Of a stretch of 64,000 nt of DNA, positions 1 to 10,611 are shown one piece after another. Within the stretch, counting starts at the first letter, position 1. Each line of letters opens with the position of its first letter. The notes below the pieces were generated by a model. The model was not told the DNA's origin. It did no database searches and saw only the letters and a program-made list of their open reading frames with translations. The stretch is taken from the NCBI GenBank assembly GCA_945901405.1, contig CAMDLH010000002.1, forward strand, positions 20,227 through 84,226, given 5' to 3'. Origin of the DNA: Bordetella parapertussis (GTDB taxonomy: Bacteria > Pseudomonadota > Gammaproteobacteria > Burkholderiales > SG8-41). The translations under genes and the position numbers were made by a program.

Positions 1-517
1 TTTCGCGCGCCGCGGCGGCTCTCGCGTCGGCGGTCGCTTGCGCCTTCGCCGCATTCGCGGCATCCGCCTCGCGTTCCTTGCGGATCAGATCGAGGTCGCG
101 CCTTGCCGCCTCCTCGCGCTGCTTCGTTGCTTCCGCTTCCTTGGCGCGCCGCGCTTTCTCCGCCTTGTCGTCATCCACCTTCCTCGGCTCGGTCTTTACC
201 GGCTCCGGCTTTTTTTTCTCGACTTCTTTTTTCTTGAAGGCGATGTCGGGCTTTATCACCGGCTTGGGATCAACCTTGGGCGCGGGCTTGGGCGGCTCTG
301 GCACGGGCTGCGGCGGCGTGACCGGAGTAACTTTTGGCGGCGCGATCGGCGGCAGGCTCGACCACAAATCGGCCTGCGCCGGCGGCTCGTATTTTTTTTG
401 CCACGACACGCCGAATATCAGCAGCACGATGAACAACGCGTGCATCGCCAACGCCAGCGCGCCCGCGAGTGTCTTTTCGCCTTGCATCGAGCTGTTCATG
501 GTTGCCGCGCCGCTCAT
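1..517 (-). CDS. tolA: TolA cell-envelope integrity protein (partial, runs off the left edge)
   Basis: Minus-strand reading from ATG at 517 ([33 protein letters not shown]..., then a Pro/Lys-rich and Ala/Lys/Glu-rich coiled region); overlaps the tolR stop by ATGA; next to tolR and tolQ. Confidence 0.85.
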   Translation of the reverse strand, partial: MSGAATMNSSMQGEKTLAGALALAMHALFIVLLIFGVSWQKKYEPPAQADLWSSLPPIAPPKVTPVTPPQPVPEPPKPAPKVDPKPVIKPDIAFKKKEVEKKKPEPVKTEPRKVDDDKAEKARRAKEAEATKQREEAARRDLDLIRKEREADAANAAKAQATADARAAAARE

Positions 518-936
518 TTACCGCGCGGCTTGGCGAGCAAGCCGACCTTCTTAACCTGATTCTGTTGCAGCATGTCGAAGACCTCAAGCACCGCTTCGTA
601 GCGCACGTCCTTGTCGGCGGCGATGACCACCGCCTGCTCGGGGTTCTGCGCCTGCTTTTCGCGGATCGCCTTCAGCAAATCGGCGCGCGACACCTTGATT
701 TCCTCGGCGCCTTTTTCGCGGTCGCGCAGCGTGAGCGAACGGTCGCTGCGTATCGACACTTCCATCGGCTGCATCGGCGGCGCCGAGGTGTTGCCCACCT
801 GCGGCAACTCGACCTGGCCAGGATTCACCAGCGGCGCCGTGATCATGAATATCACCAGCAGCACCAGCATCACGTCGATGTACGGCACGACGTTGATCTG
901 GTTCATCAGCTTGTGACCGTGGCGCTTATCTATCAT
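514..936 (-). CDS. tolR: TolR/ExbD biopolymer transport protein
   Basis: [36 protein letters not shown], the classic ExbD/TolR N-terminus. Confidence 0.93.
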   Translation of the reverse strand: MIDKRHGHKLMNQINVVPYIDVMLVLLVIFMITAPLVNPGQVELPQVGNTSAPPMQPMEVSIRSDRSLTLRDREKGAEEIKVSRADLLKAIREKQAQNPEQAVVIAADKDVRYEAVLEVFDMLQQNQVKKVGLLAKPRGK

Positions 937-964
937 TTCTTAAGCCAATGCCGAGAGTTGAATG

Positions 965-1019
965 TTGAGTGTTTAGTTTTTGTCGCCGTGCGAGATGTAA
1001 CTCAACACTAAACACTCAA
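965..1019. repeat. Inverted repeat between tolQ and tolR
   Basis: ttgagtgtttagt (965-977) and its exact reverse complement actaaacactcaa (1007-1019). Confidence 0.8.
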
Positions 1020-1046
1020 AACTAAACACTGCCCTTAACACCGCCG

Positions 1047-1730
1047 TTATCTCACTTGCCGCTGCAAGATGTTCGAGAATTCCTCCATGAACGAATCAAA
1101 ACGCGTGGCGAGCCGGTTCACATCGCCCGCGAAGCGGTTGTAGGCCACCACCGCCGGTATCGCGGCGAAAAGCCCCATCGCGGTGGCCACCAGCGCCTCG
1201 GCGATGCCGGGTGCGACCGCCGCAAGCGTGGCTTGAGCGACGTTGGCCAGCCCGCGAAACGAATTCATGATGCCCCACACCGTGCCGAACAGCCCGACGT
1301 ATGGGCTGACCGAACCCACCGACGCGAGGAACGCCAGATGCGATTCGAGCTGATCCATCTCGCGCTGATAGGTTGCGCGCATGGCGCGGCGCGTGCCGTC
1401 CATCACCACTTGTACATCAAGGCCCGGCTGCTGGCGCAATTTCAGATACTCGCGAAAACCGGCCTCGAAAATGCGCTCCATGCTGCCCGCGCCGGCGCGT
1501 GCGTTCATCGCGCGCTGGTAGAGCTCGTTCATGTCCGCGCCCGCCCAGAACTGCTTCTCGAACTCCTCGGCGAGACTCATCGCCCGGCGCAAGGTGAAGT
1601 GCTTGAGAAATATGTAATACCACGACAGCAGCGACGCCAGCAGCAAAAGCGCCATCACCGCCTGCACCAGCACGCTTGCGCCGGACACCAGACTCCAGAT
1701 CGACATGTCATGACTGACCATCGGTTTCAC
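1047..1730 (-). CDS. tolQ: TolQ/ExbB proton channel family protein
   Basis: LASVGSVSPYVGLFGTVWGIMNSFRGL...APGIAEALVATAMGLFAAIPAVVAYN. Confidence 0.95.
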   Translation of the reverse strand: MKPMVSHDMSIWSLVSGASVLVQAVMALLLLASLLSWYYIFLKHFTLRRAMSLAEEFEKQFWAGADMNELYQRAMNARAGAGSMERIFEAGFREYLKLRQQPGLDVQVVMDGTRRAMRATYQREMDQLESHLAFLASVGSVSPYVGLFGTVWGIMNSFRGLANVAQATLAAVAPGIAEALVATAMGLFAAIPAVVAYNRFAGDVNRLATRFDSFMEEFSNILQRQVR

Positions 1731-2152
1731 GTTTTTATCCTTATTTTTTCGAGCAGCGGCGGGGGCATTCTAATGGGCTTCATCGAGGACATATTCACGC
1801 AGGCCACCTTGACCTCGGCCGTTGCGAGCGCATCCGCCCCGCGCGTCACACGCTGCGTCACGACGATGAGACTCGCGCCCGCGTGCGCAAGTTCCACGGA
1901 TATGCCAAGTTCATCGTTGAACAGCGCCGGTTTGAGGTATTCGATGGCGAGCGAGCGCACCACGAACACGCTTTGATGTTGCGCCGCAAGATCGGTTTGC
2001 TCGAACCCCAGCGCGCGCAGCCACTCAGTGCGGGCGCGCTCCAGGTAGCGCAGATAGTTGGCGTAGTAGACGACGCCAGCGGAATCGGTGTCTTCATAGT
2101 AGACGCGAACGAACCACAAAAAAGGTTGCGTCTGGGCATGTTGCAAAGCCAT
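1727..2152 (-). CDS. ybgC: Tol-Pal associated acyl-CoA thioesterase YbgC
   Basis: VYYEDTDSAGVVYYANYLRYLERARTEWLR hot-dog thioesterase motif; position upstream of tolQ with overlap. Confidence 0.93.
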   Translation of the reverse strand: MALQHAQTQPFLWFVRVYYEDTDSAGVVYYANYLRYLERARTEWLRALGFEQTDLAAQHQSVFVVRSLAIEYLKPALFNDELGISVELAHAGASLIVVTQRVTRGADALATAEVKVACVNMSSMKPIRMPPPLLEKIRIKT

Positions 2153-2295
2153 CGACCGTGCGTGCTTTCCGTAAATCTCCGCTGCAATGCGGTATGGGAA
2201 GTGATGTTATCACTTTGCGCCACGATGTACTACCCAGTGCAATCCCCTGTCTTGTGATTTGTCAGCCTGTAAACGGCGCAACCGGCACGATGGGG

Positions 2296-3348
2296 TTAAG
2301 CCGGGCCGCTGGAATCCCACAAGTCAGGCGTCGCCGCACCTTTGGGTTGCGCGAGGCCAAAATGACGGAACGCGCTGGCGGTGGCCATGCGCCCGCGCGG
2401 CGTGCGTTGCAGGTAGCCCTGCTGAATAAGATAGGGTTCGAGCACATCTTCGATGGTGTCGCGTTCCTCGCCGATGGCCGCCGCGAGATTATCCACTCCG
2501 ACCGGACCGCCGTCGAAACGTTCAATCACCGCCAGCAGCAGCTTGCGGTCCATCACGTCAAGGCCGAGCGAATCCACATCGAGCATCTTCAGCGCCAGGT
2601 CGGCGACAGCGCGCGTGATGTTGCCGTCGGCGCGCACCTCGGCGTAATCGCGCACGCGGCGCAACAGGCGGTTTGAGATACGCGGCGTGCCGCGCGAACG
2701 GCTCGCCACCTCGCGCGCGCCTTCCGGGTCTATCGGCACTTCAAGCAGCTTGGCCGAGCGCGTGACGATGCGCGTCAATTCCTCGACGCTATAGAACTCC
2801 AACCGCGCGACGATGCCGAAGCGGTCACGCAGCGGATTGGTGAGCATGCCCGCGCGGGTGGTCGCGCCCACCAGCGTGAACGGCGGCAGATCGAGCTTGA
2901 CCGAGCGCGCAGCCGGGCCTTCGCCAATCATGATGTCGATCTGAAAATCCTCCAGCGCCGGATACAGAATCTCCTCCACCACCGGCGACAGGCGATGTAT
3001 CTCGTCGATGAACAACACATCGTTCGGCTCAAGATTGGTGAGTATCGCCGCGAGGTCCCCCGCGCGCTCCAGCACCGGGCCAGAGGTATGGCGCAGATTC
3101 ACCCCCATCTCGCGCGCGATGATGTGCGCAAGCGTGGTCTTGCCCAGTCCCGGCGGCCCGAACAGCAACACGTGGTCCAGCGACTCTTTGCGTTTGCGCG
3201 CGGCCTCAATAAAGATCGACAACTGGCCGCGAATTTTTTCCTGGCCTATATATTCATCAAGCTGCTTTGGACGCAGCGCACGCTCGAACGCTTCCTCCTG
3301 TGGAGAGACGGGTGCGGCGGAAATCAGGCGATCGGTTTCTACGGTCAT
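2296..3348 (-). CDS. ruvB: Holliday junction branch migration helicase RuvB
   Basis: [27 protein letters not shown]..., Walker [12 protein letters not shown], Walker [10 protein letters not shown]. Confidence 0.98.
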   Translation of the reverse strand: MTVETDRLISAAPVSPQEEAFERALRPKQLDEYIGQEKIRGQLSIFIEAARKRKESLDHVLLFGPPGLGKTTLAHIIAREMGVNLRHTSGPVLERAGDLAAILTNLEPNDVLFIDEIHRLSPVVEEILYPALEDFQIDIMIGEGPAARSVKLDLPPFTLVGATTRAGMLTNPLRDRFGIVARLEFYSVEELTRIVTRSAKLLEVPIDPEGAREVASRSRGTPRISNRLLRRVRDYAEVRADGNITRAVADLALKMLDVDSLGLDVMDRKLLLAVIERFDGGPVGVDNLAAAIGEERDTIEDVLEPYLIQQGYLQRTPRGRMATASAFRHFGLAQPKGAATPDLWDSSGPA

Positions 3349-3582
3349 GGGGTTAATGATACTTCACGCCGTGCGCACGCGTTTCGCCGATGCACGCAAC
3401 GTACGGATTCCCCGTGTTCGATTCAAATTAGTTGTTGGCTCATCCGGCATTCGTGAAAATCGAGAGCTACCTTGTCATTCCAGCAGATGTCAAAACCCGG
3501 TTCGTCCACCCTTGCGGCTCCTCTTTAAAAAGAGAGGGCTGTGCAATAGGCAAAAGGCAAGACCAGGAACCTTCCCCGCCGG

Positions 3583-4017
3583 TCAGTCAAGCAAAGGATT
3601 GCGAACCTTGATGCCGCCGAAACGGCTGAAATCACGGTCGGCTGACCATAGTTCGGCAACGCCGTGTTGCATGCACAACGCGGCTATCCGTGCATCGTGA
3701 ACCATCGGGCCGGCGGCACGTCCGGCGGCCAGCATTTCGCGCAGCGTTGTCCAATGCAAGTCGGATTCGCTCAGCAGCACAACACCCGGCGACTCCAGCC
3801 ACGCATCGATCTGATCGAGCGCCTTTTCACCTGGCGTGGGCGGCACGTAAATGCGCGGATGCGTAACAATCGCGAAAAATTCATGAACACATGGCCAGGG
3901 AATCGCCCATGGCGCGCGCGCTTCGGCCAGCGCGCTGACCTTGGCGTTCGCGGCGGCGTGCCATTCGGAATCCGCGCGATGCGCGTAGACCAGGATATTG
4001 GTATCGACAGCGATCAA
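3583..4017 (-). CDS. PIN-domain toxin, VapC family
   Basis: MIAVDTNILVYAHRADSEWH...; antitoxin-like gene immediately upstream with overlap. Confidence 0.88.
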   Translation of the reverse strand: MIAVDTNILVYAHRADSEWHAAANAKVSALAEARAPWAIPWPCVHEFFAIVTHPRIYVPPTPGEKALDQIDAWLESPGVVLLSESDLHWTTLREMLAAGRAAGPMVHDARIAALCMQHGVAELWSADRDFSRFGGIKVRNPLLD

Positions 4018-4262
4018 CCGCCGCGTCCTTCGTAGGCGGCGTCACGTATTCGCCCCCAGTCAGCGCCGCTAACGCCGGGCGCCAAACCTTCGCCCTTGAA
4101 GGTGGCGTCACGTAGCCGAAAGCCGCCACGCCGCGGTTTGTTTTGCGCGAGCACCTGGCGCAGGCCGGTTTCCACCAACGCGCGCACGGTCGTTCGTTCC
4201 CGCGCCGCGAGTTTCTTCGCTTCTTCAAGCAACGAATCCGCGATGTCTATCGTGGTCTTCAT
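4014..4262 (-). CDS. VapB-type antitoxin
   Basis: MKTTIDIADSLLEEAKKLAARERTTVRALVETGLR; overlaps the PIN toxin start. Confidence 0.85.
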   Translation of the reverse strand: MKTTIDIADSLLEEAKKLAARERTTVRALVETGLRQVLAQNKPRRGGFRLRDATFKGEGLAPGVSGADWGRIRDAAYEGRGG

Positions 4263-4374
4263 ATGGTAGTAAATATTATAAAATATGCATACCCATATTT
4301 AACCACACTGAGTGCGACCAGCGCAAACCGTAGCCTCATGCATTCAGAGGAAAAATTATAAATATCTGTTTTTA

Positions 4375-5604
4375 TTACATTTTTTCTATAGTTTGCATTG
4401 CCACTCCAGCATGCGCCCGTCCGCCGCGCCGCAGCCACATCAGCCACCCGGTCGCCGCCAGCGCCAGCAGCAAAAACGGGATCGTGCCGTAGTTCACGGC
4501 ATTCCAGCCGCTCACTTGCAGTAGCATGCCGGAGGACATCGACGAGATCGCCATGGTGACGAAGATCATGAAGTCGTTTGCCGCCTGTGACTTGGCGCGC
4601 TCCGCGGGCGTGTGACATTCGGTGAGCAGCGCCGAGCCGCCGACGTACATGAAATTCCAGCCAACGCCGAGCAGGAACAGCGCCCACCAGAAATTCATCA
4701 CGGCGTTGCCGGCCAGCGCGGCGAGCACCGCGACGAACAAGATCGCAATACCCGTGAGTATCACCGTCAACACGCCGAAACGCTGTATCAGAGAGCCGGC
4801 GAAGAATGACGGGCCGTACATGCCGAGCACGTGCCACTCAAGCACGAACGCGGCTTCGTTAAAGTGGTGGTTGTGCGCGTGCATCGCCAGTGGTGTCGAG
4901 GTCATGAACAGATTCATGATGCCGTATGACAGCGCGCCCGCCAGCGCCGCGACGATGAACACCGGCTGGCGCATGATCTCGCGCAGCGGCCTGCCGGATT
5001 CCTTGCGCTCTTCTTCCGTCAGATTCGGTATCTCAAGCTGGGTGAGCAGCAGCGCCGCGATCGCGCACACCACGATCAGCGACAGATACGACCCCAAAAA
5101 CATATAGTCAGTGAAAAAATCCTTGGTGCGCTTGGCCATCTCGGGCGCGAGAAACCCGCCCACGATGCCACCGGCAAGCGTGAGTGAAATCGCTTTTGCC
5201 TTGAAGCTCGCCTGCGCCACGTCGGCCGCGGCGAAACGGTAGTACTTGCCGAAGGCGGTGTAGCTCCCCATCAGCATCATGCCCGCACACAGTATCCAGA
5301 AGCTCGCCAGCCAGATCGCCAGCGCGCACACGCCCGCGCCCGCCATGCCGATGGCGGTGCCGGTCTGAAACCCGCCGCGCCGGCCGATCTTGTGCATCAA
5401 CAGCGAGGCGGGAATCGTCGATATCGCCGAGCCAAGCACATAACATGTGAGCGGCACCGTGGCCCACACTTTGTCGGTGGCGAGCGCGTAGCCCGCCAGC
5501 CCGGTGACAGCCACCAGCGTGACGCCGCCGGTTTGCAGCGTGGCCTGGCACGCCGAGAGTACGAGTACGTTGCGGTGTTGCTTTTCCATCTTTGATAATT
5601 CCAA
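4375..5604 (-). CDS. MFS transporter
   Basis: 409 aa, about 12 hydrophobic segments, MFS-like loops (MHKIGRRGGFQTGTAIG). Confidence 0.85.
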   Translation of the reverse strand: MELSKMEKQHRNVLVLSACQATLQTGGVTLVAVTGLAGYALATDKVWATVPLTCYVLGSAISTIPASLLMHKIGRRGGFQTGTAIGMAGAGVCALAIWLASFWILCAGMMLMGSYTAFGKYYRFAAADVAQASFKAKAISLTLAGGIVGGFLAPEMAKRTKDFFTDYMFLGSYLSLIVVCAIAALLLTQLEIPNLTEEERKESGRPLREIMRQPVFIVAALAGALSYGIMNLFMTSTPLAMHAHNHHFNEAAFVLEWHVLGMYGPSFFAGSLIQRFGVLTVILTGIAILFVAVLAALAGNAVMNFWWALFLLGVGWNFMYVGGSALLTECHTPAERAKSQAANDFMIFVTMAISSMSSGMLLQVSGWNAVNYGTIPFLLLALAATGWLMWLRRGGRAHAGVAMQTIEKM

Positions 5605-5774
5605 ACCGTAGTAAAAAATCAGTCCGCACTATACCGCAGGCGAAGACGGAACGCGCTTCGCCGGGGCAAAACAAGTCTGGATCGTGAACGGCGCCTGCGA
5701 GTACCGGTGCGCCGTTGCTATACAATAGTTTTCACCGCTGATCAATCCCTTGAAACATCCTTGAAACATCTGAA

Positions 5775-6647
5775 ATGAAACCCGCGCCATTTGCCTATCA
5801 CGATCCGCGCAGCAAGAGCGATGTGCTCGCCCTTCTTGCCGCAAACGAAAATTCACGCGTGCTCGCCGGCGGCCAGTCGCTGGTGCCGATGCTTAACTTT
5901 CGGCTCGCGGCCCCCGACCACCTCATCGATCTGAATCGCGTCGCGGATTTGCGCGGCATCACGCGCGCCGGTGACAAATTCGTGCTGGGCGCAATGACAC
6001 GCCAGAGCGAAATCGAAGCCTCGGATGAACTGCACGCGGCACTGCCGATCCTGCGCGAGGCGGTGTTGAATGTAGGCCACCGCCAAACGCGCAATCGCGG
6101 CACAATTGGCGGCTCGCTGTGTCACCTTGATCCGTCGGCGGAGTTGGTGACCGCGGCGGCGGCACTTGAAGCGACCTTGATCGCCGAGAGCGGCAAAGGC
6201 GCGCGCCGCATCGCCATTGCCGACTGGGGCCAGGGTTATCTCACCAACGCACTGGCCGACGGAGAAATACTCACTGCGGTGGAATTGCCTGTGTGGCCCG
6301 CTGGGCACGGCCATGCGTTTGTGGAATTTGCACGGCGGCATGGTGACTTTGCGATCGTCGCGGTGGCGGCACTACTCACGCTCGACGCCAACGGAAAGAT
6401 AGACCGCGTGGCGATTGCAATCGGCGGTTGCGCGGCAAATCCTTTGCGGCTCACTGAGGTGGAGGCCGCGCTCAAAGGCAACACGCCATCGGCGGAACTT
6501 TTCAAATCAACCGCGCGTCTGGCTTCAAAGATCGACGCGCTTTCCGATCCCTTCGTCAAGGCTGACTATCGAAAACACCTCGCGCGCGTGCTCACCGAGC
6601 GCGCGCTGGTTGCCGCCGCGCAACGCGCGCACGGAGCAAAATCATGA
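5775..6647 (+). CDS. FAD-binding medium subunit of a molybdenum hydroxylase (CoxM-like)
   Basis: SRVLAGGQSLVPMLNFRLAAPDHLIDLNRV...RNRGTIGGSLCHLDPSAELVTAAAAL. Confidence 0.93.
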   Translation: MKPAPFAYHDPRSKSDVLALLAANENSRVLAGGQSLVPMLNFRLAAPDHLIDLNRVADLRGITRAGDKFVLGAMTRQSEIEASDELHAALPILREAVLNVGHRQTRNRGTIGGSLCHLDPSAELVTAAAALEATLIAESGKGARRIAIADWGQGYLTNALADGEILTAVELPVWPAGHGHAFVEFARRHGDFAIVAVAALLTLDANGKIDRVAIAIGGCAANPLRLTEVEAALKGNTPSAELFKSTARLASKIDALSDPFVKADYRKHLARVLTERALVAAAQRAHGAKS

Positions 6648-7135
6648 GCACGACCCGCACCATCAAACTAACGGTCAACGGCATCACGTACGAGCGCACC
6701 GCCGAACCGCGCACGACACTCGCCGACTTTCTGCGCAATGAATTACGGCTCACCGGTACGCACATCGGCTGCGAGCACGGCGTATGCGGCGCATGCACGG
6801 TAATCGTCGACGGAAAATCGGCGCGCTCGTGCCTGATGTTCGCGGTGCAGGCTGATGGCACCGCCGTGCGCACCGTCGAATCCCTCGGCACCATGGTAAA
6901 ACTGAACCCGCTGCAACAGGCGTTCACCGATCACCACGCGTTGCAATGCGGCTTTTGCACGCCGGGCATTTTGATGACGCTGACCGAATACATGGAGCAA
7001 CGCAAACCCGGCTCGCCGCAACCCACCGACGCCGAGATACGTGATGTGTTGTCCGGCAACATCTGCCGCTGTACCGGCTATCAGTTCATTATTGATGCCG
7101 CACTCGCCGCCATCAACGCAGGGGCCGCGAAATGA
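6644..7135 (+). CDS. 2Fe-2S small subunit of a molybdenum hydroxylase (CoxS-like)
   Basis: CEHGVCGACTVIVDGKSARSC and CGFCTPGI...CRCTGYQ cluster ligands; overlapping start and stop with neighbours. Confidence 0.95.
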   Translation: MSTTRTIKLTVNGITYERTAEPRTTLADFLRNELRLTGTHIGCEHGVCGACTVIVDGKSARSCLMFAVQADGTAVRTVESLGTMVKLNPLQQAFTDHHALQCGFCTPGILMTLTEYMEQRKPGSPQPTDAEIRDVLSGNICRCTGYQFIIDAALAAINAGAAK

Positions 7136-9495
7136 GCGATCACGATCAAGCGCAAACGTATTTCGGTGCGTCGGTCGCGCGCAAGGAAGACCCCGCGTTT
7201 CTTACCGGCCAGGGCAAATACCTCGACGACATGCAGCCGCAGGGCCTGCTGCACGCATTGATGGTGCGCAGCCCGCACGCGCACGCGCGCATACGCGGCA
7301 TCGACAAAACCGCGGCACGCGCAGCGCCCGGCGTGCACGCCGTCTACACGCACGAGGATTTGCCGGAAAAGGTGCGCCGCAAACCGCTGCCGCTGCTGGT
7401 GTTAAGCCCCGCGTTCAAGAATGCCTCCACGCAATACGTGCTCGCCAAGGAAGAAACGCGTTACGCCGGAGAGCCGGTGGCCATCGTCGTCGCCGAGTCG
7501 CGCGCGCTGGCGGAAGATGCCGCCGACCTTTTGCAAATCGATTACGAGCCGTTGCCCGCAGTGTCCGACGTGATGGATGGTCTCGCTCCCGATGCGCCGA
7601 GAGTTCACACCGGCTCGCCGTCGAATGTCATCGCCACGGTGCCGTTCGAGCATGGCGACGCCGACGCGGCGTTCACGCGCGCGGCGAAGGTGGTGAAGGC
7701 TTCGTTTCGCACGCATCGCGGCGGCGGCTTCTCCATCGAGACGCGCGGCGCGATGGCGATGCACGACGAGGACATGGGCGTCACCAACCTGTATGCCACC
7801 TCGCAATCGCCACATCGCGTGAAGCGCATCCTGCTCGACATCCTCGAACTGGATGAACACAAAATACGCGTGATCGCGCCCGATGTCGGCGGCGGCTTTG
7901 GCCCCAAGGGCGGTTTTTATCCCGAGTACGTTTCGATCGTGTTCTGCGCGCAGGCGTTAAAGCGCCCGGTCAAATGGATTGAAGACCGGCGCGAAAATTT
8001 CATGGCCACGCATCAGGAGCGAGACCAGTATTGGGATCTCGAACTTGCGGTAGATGCCGATGCGCGCATCCTCGGCATCCGCGGGCGTATGGTGCACGAC
8101 AGTGGCGCGTACGTGGCGCCGCCGTTGGGCCCCGTGCTGCCGTGGATCGCGATGACGCATGTGCAGGGGCCATACGTCATTCCGAATTTCAAGGTTGAAC
8201 TGGTGGTGGCATTCACCAACAAGGTCGCGACTTCGCCCGTGCGCGGCGCGGGCAGGCCGCAAGCCGTGTTCGTGATGGAAAGGTTGATGGATCATCTGGC
8301 CAAGGCCACGGGGCTCGACCGTGCCGAAGTGCGGCGGCGCAATTTCATCAAGCCCGAGCAGATGCCGTTCAATTGTAAATTGCTCGCACGCGACGGGCGC
8401 CCGGTGATTTACGACAGCGGTGATTATCCGGAAACGCAGCGCCGCACATTGGCGAATGCCGACTACACAACGTTCCCCGCGCGTCAGGCGGCAGCACGCA
8501 AGCAGGGTCGCTACGTCGGCATCGGCATCGCGAATTTTGTCGAGGGCACGGGCTTGGGGCCGTACGAAGGCTCGACCGTACGCGTCGCGACCAACGGCAA
8601 GATCACCGTTTACACCGGTGCTGCGCCGCAGGGCCAATCGCACAAGACCACCTTCGCGCAGATTTGCGCCGATCAGCTCGGCGTGCCGCCGGAGCAGATC
8701 GAAATCGTCACCGGCGACACCGGCCTCATCGCGCAAGGCGTGGGCACGTTCGCGGCGCGCAGCGCGGTGAATGCCGGCAATGCCATGCATCTGGCGTCAA
8801 AAGAAGTGCGGCACAAAGCTATCCTGCTCGCCGCGCAAATGATGAAAATCTCGCCCGAGGAAATGGAAGTCGGCGACGGCTGCGTTTACAGCGTGAAAAA
8901 TCCCGATCTGCGCAAGACGCTGCGTGAAATCGCCGGCTACGGCGCGGGCCTGCCCGGCGTGATGCTGCCCGATGGCATCTCGCCTGGCCTCGAACACACG
9001 GCGTATTTCACCCCGGAGCGAAGCACCTACTCGAACGGCTGCCACGTGGTCGAAGCCGAAGTCGATATCGGCACCGGGCACGTGACGCTTAACCGCTATT
9101 GCGTGGTTGACGATTGCGGCCGGCCGATCAACCCGACCGTGGTGCACGGACAAGTGCTCGGCGGCATCGCGCACGGCATCGGCAACGCGCTGCTGGAGCG
9201 CATGCAATACGACGAAAACGCGCAGCCGCTGACCACCAGCTTCGCGGATTACCTGTTGCCGCTCGCCACCGACATGCCGCGCGTAGAGCTCGATCATACG
9301 ATTACGCCCTCGCCTCTCAATCCGCTGGGTGTGAAAGGCGCGGGCGAAGGCGGCACGCTGCCGGCGATTGCCGCGATTGTTTCCGCCATTGAAAACGCGC
9401 TGACTCCGTTTGGCGTGCGCATCGATGAGATGCCGGTGACGCCGATGCGCATTGTTGAGTTGATCCGCGAGGCGTCGCCTGAGGTTTACGATTAA
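7132..9495 (+). CDS. Mo-binding large subunit, xanthine dehydrogenase/CoxL-like family
   Basis: 787 aa; GGGFGPKGGFYPEY, RGAGRP, VKGAGEGGTLPAIAAI. Confidence 0.95.
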   Translation: MSDHDQAQTYFGASVARKEDPAFLTGQGKYLDDMQPQGLLHALMVRSPHAHARIRGIDKTAARAAPGVHAVYTHEDLPEKVRRKPLPLLVLSPAFKNASTQYVLAKEETRYAGEPVAIVVAESRALAEDAADLLQIDYEPLPAVSDVMDGLAPDAPRVHTGSPSNVIATVPFEHGDADAAFTRAAKVVKASFRTHRGGGFSIETRGAMAMHDEDMGVTNLYATSQSPHRVKRILLDILELDEHKIRVIAPDVGGGFGPKGGFYPEYVSIVFCAQALKRPVKWIEDRRENFMATHQERDQYWDLELAVDADARILGIRGRMVHDSGAYVAPPLGPVLPWIAMTHVQGPYVIPNFKVELVVAFTNKVATSPVRGAGRPQAVFVMERLMDHLAKATGLDRAEVRRRNFIKPEQMPFNCKLLARDGRPVIYDSGDYPETQRRTLANADYTTFPARQAAARKQGRYVGIGIANFVEGTGLGPYEGSTVRVATNGKITVYTGAAPQGQSHKTTFAQICADQLGVPPEQIEIVTGDTGLIAQGVGTFAARSAVNAGNAMHLASKEVRHKAILLAAQMMKISPEEMEVGDGCVYSVKNPDLRKTLREIAGYGAGLPGVMLPDGISPGLEHTAYFTPERSTYSNGCHVVEAEVDIGTGHVTLNRYCVVDDCGRPINPTVVHGQVLGGIAHGIGNALLERMQYDENAQPLTTSFADYLLPLATDMPRVELDHTITPSPLNPLGVKGAGEGGTLPAIAAIVSAIENALTPFGVRIDEMPVTPMRIVELIREASPEVYD

Positions 9496-9509
9496 CCCCG
9501 AAAACCTTC

Positions 9510-9580
9510 GACACGGATTTACGCGGATGAACGCAGATTACCCCAGAAAAAATCTGCGCAAATCTGCGTTAATCCGTGTC
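9510..9580. repeat. Hairpin-forming REP-like repeat
   Basis: gacacggatttacgc (9510-9524) pairs with gcgttaatccgtgtc (9566-9580) at 14/15; internal aacgcagatt (9530-9539) pairs exactly with aatctgcgtt (9561-9570). Confidence 0.75.
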
Positions 9581-10552
9581 AAAAAAGCTTTTGACGTTGT
9601 TGTCGGCCTTTCCATCGCGTTGGGCACGTTGGGCGTATTCACTGCCCACGCCCAGCAATACCCCAACCGCCCAATCCGCCTTGTGCTGCCGGTCTCTTCC
9701 GGCGGCGGCGCGGATGTGATCGCGCGTACTGTTGGCAGCCGCATCGGCGCATCGCTCGGCCAGCAAGTCGTGGTTGATAATCGCGGCGGCGCGGGCGGCA
9801 ATATTTCCGCCGAGATCGTCGCCAAGAGCGACCCCGACGGCTACACCTTGGCGATGGTGCTTTCCAGTCACACCATCAATCCGAGTCTTTACAAAAAACT
9901 CAATTACGACGCGATCAGGGATTTCACGCCGATCGTGTTGCTCGCCACTTCACCGTTCGTGCTGGTAGTGCATCCGTCGCTGCCCGCGAAGAACGTGAAG
10001 GAATTTATCGCGCTGTCGAAAACTCGCAAGGGCGGCTTGCCGTATGGCTCATCAGGCTCCGGCCTGCTCGCGCATCTGGCGATGGAGTTGCTGAAAACCA
10101 TGGGCGGCTTCGAGGCCACGCACATCCCCTACAAGGGCACGGGGGCGGCGATGATGGACACCGTCGCGGGCCATATTTCCGCGAATTTTCCGACGATGAT
10201 CTCCGGGTTGAGCACCATACGCTCGGGCCGGCTGCGCGCGCTCGGCGTCACCAGTTTGCAGCGCTCGAAATTGCTGCCCGATGTGCCCACCGTCGCCGAG
10301 CAGGGGTTTGCGGGCTACGAAGTCAATGGCTGGTACGGGCTGCTCGCGCCCGCCGGCACGCCGCGTGAAATCATCGCGCTATTGAACAGCGAATCGATAA
10401 AGGCGCTTATCGCAACCGATGTGCGCGAGCGGCTCACCAATGATGGAGCGGTGCCGGTTGGCAACACGCCCGAGGAATTCGCCGCTTTTCTGCGCGCCGA
10501 GACGGCAAAGTGGGCGAGGGTTGTAAAATATTCCGGCGCGACAGCGGAGTAA
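9527..10552 (+). CDS. Bug/TctC-family periplasmic solute-binding receptor
   Basis: AHAQQYPNRPIRLVLPVSSGGGADVIARTVGSRIGASLGQQVVVDNRGGAGGNISAEIVAKSDPDGYTL. Confidence 0.93.
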   Translation: MNADYPRKNLRKSALIRVKKAFDVVVGLSIALGTLGVFTAHAQQYPNRPIRLVLPVSSGGGADVIARTVGSRIGASLGQQVVVDNRGGAGGNISAEIVAKSDPDGYTLAMVLSSHTINPSLYKKLNYDAIRDFTPIVLLATSPFVLVVHPSLPAKNVKEFIALSKTRKGGLPYGSSGSGLLAHLAMELLKTMGGFEATHIPYKGTGAAMMDTVAGHISANFPTMISGLSTIRSGRLRALGVTSLQRSKLLPDVPTVAEQGFAGYEVNGWYGLLAPAGTPREIIALLNSESIKALIATDVRERLTNDGAVPVGNTPEEFAAFLRAETAKWARVVKYSGATAE

Positions 10553-10611
10553 TCCAACTTGAGTGTTGGAGTGACTATATAACGCAGCAAAAATTACGCA
10601 GGAGAAAACTC

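Noticed and set aside
38-559. Two plus-strand ORFs (173 and 158 aa) at the left end
   Set aside because: Antisense to tolA/tolR; the minus-strand reading gives canonical proteins.
7132-9495. Aerobic CO dehydrogenase (form I CoxL)
   Set aside because: The segment reads SPVRGAGRPQ rather than the AYxCSFR active-site loop, so CO oxidation is not supported.
5775-9495. Order-based call of a true cox operon with accessory genes
   Set aside because: No coxD/E/F/G-type maturation genes are present nearby.
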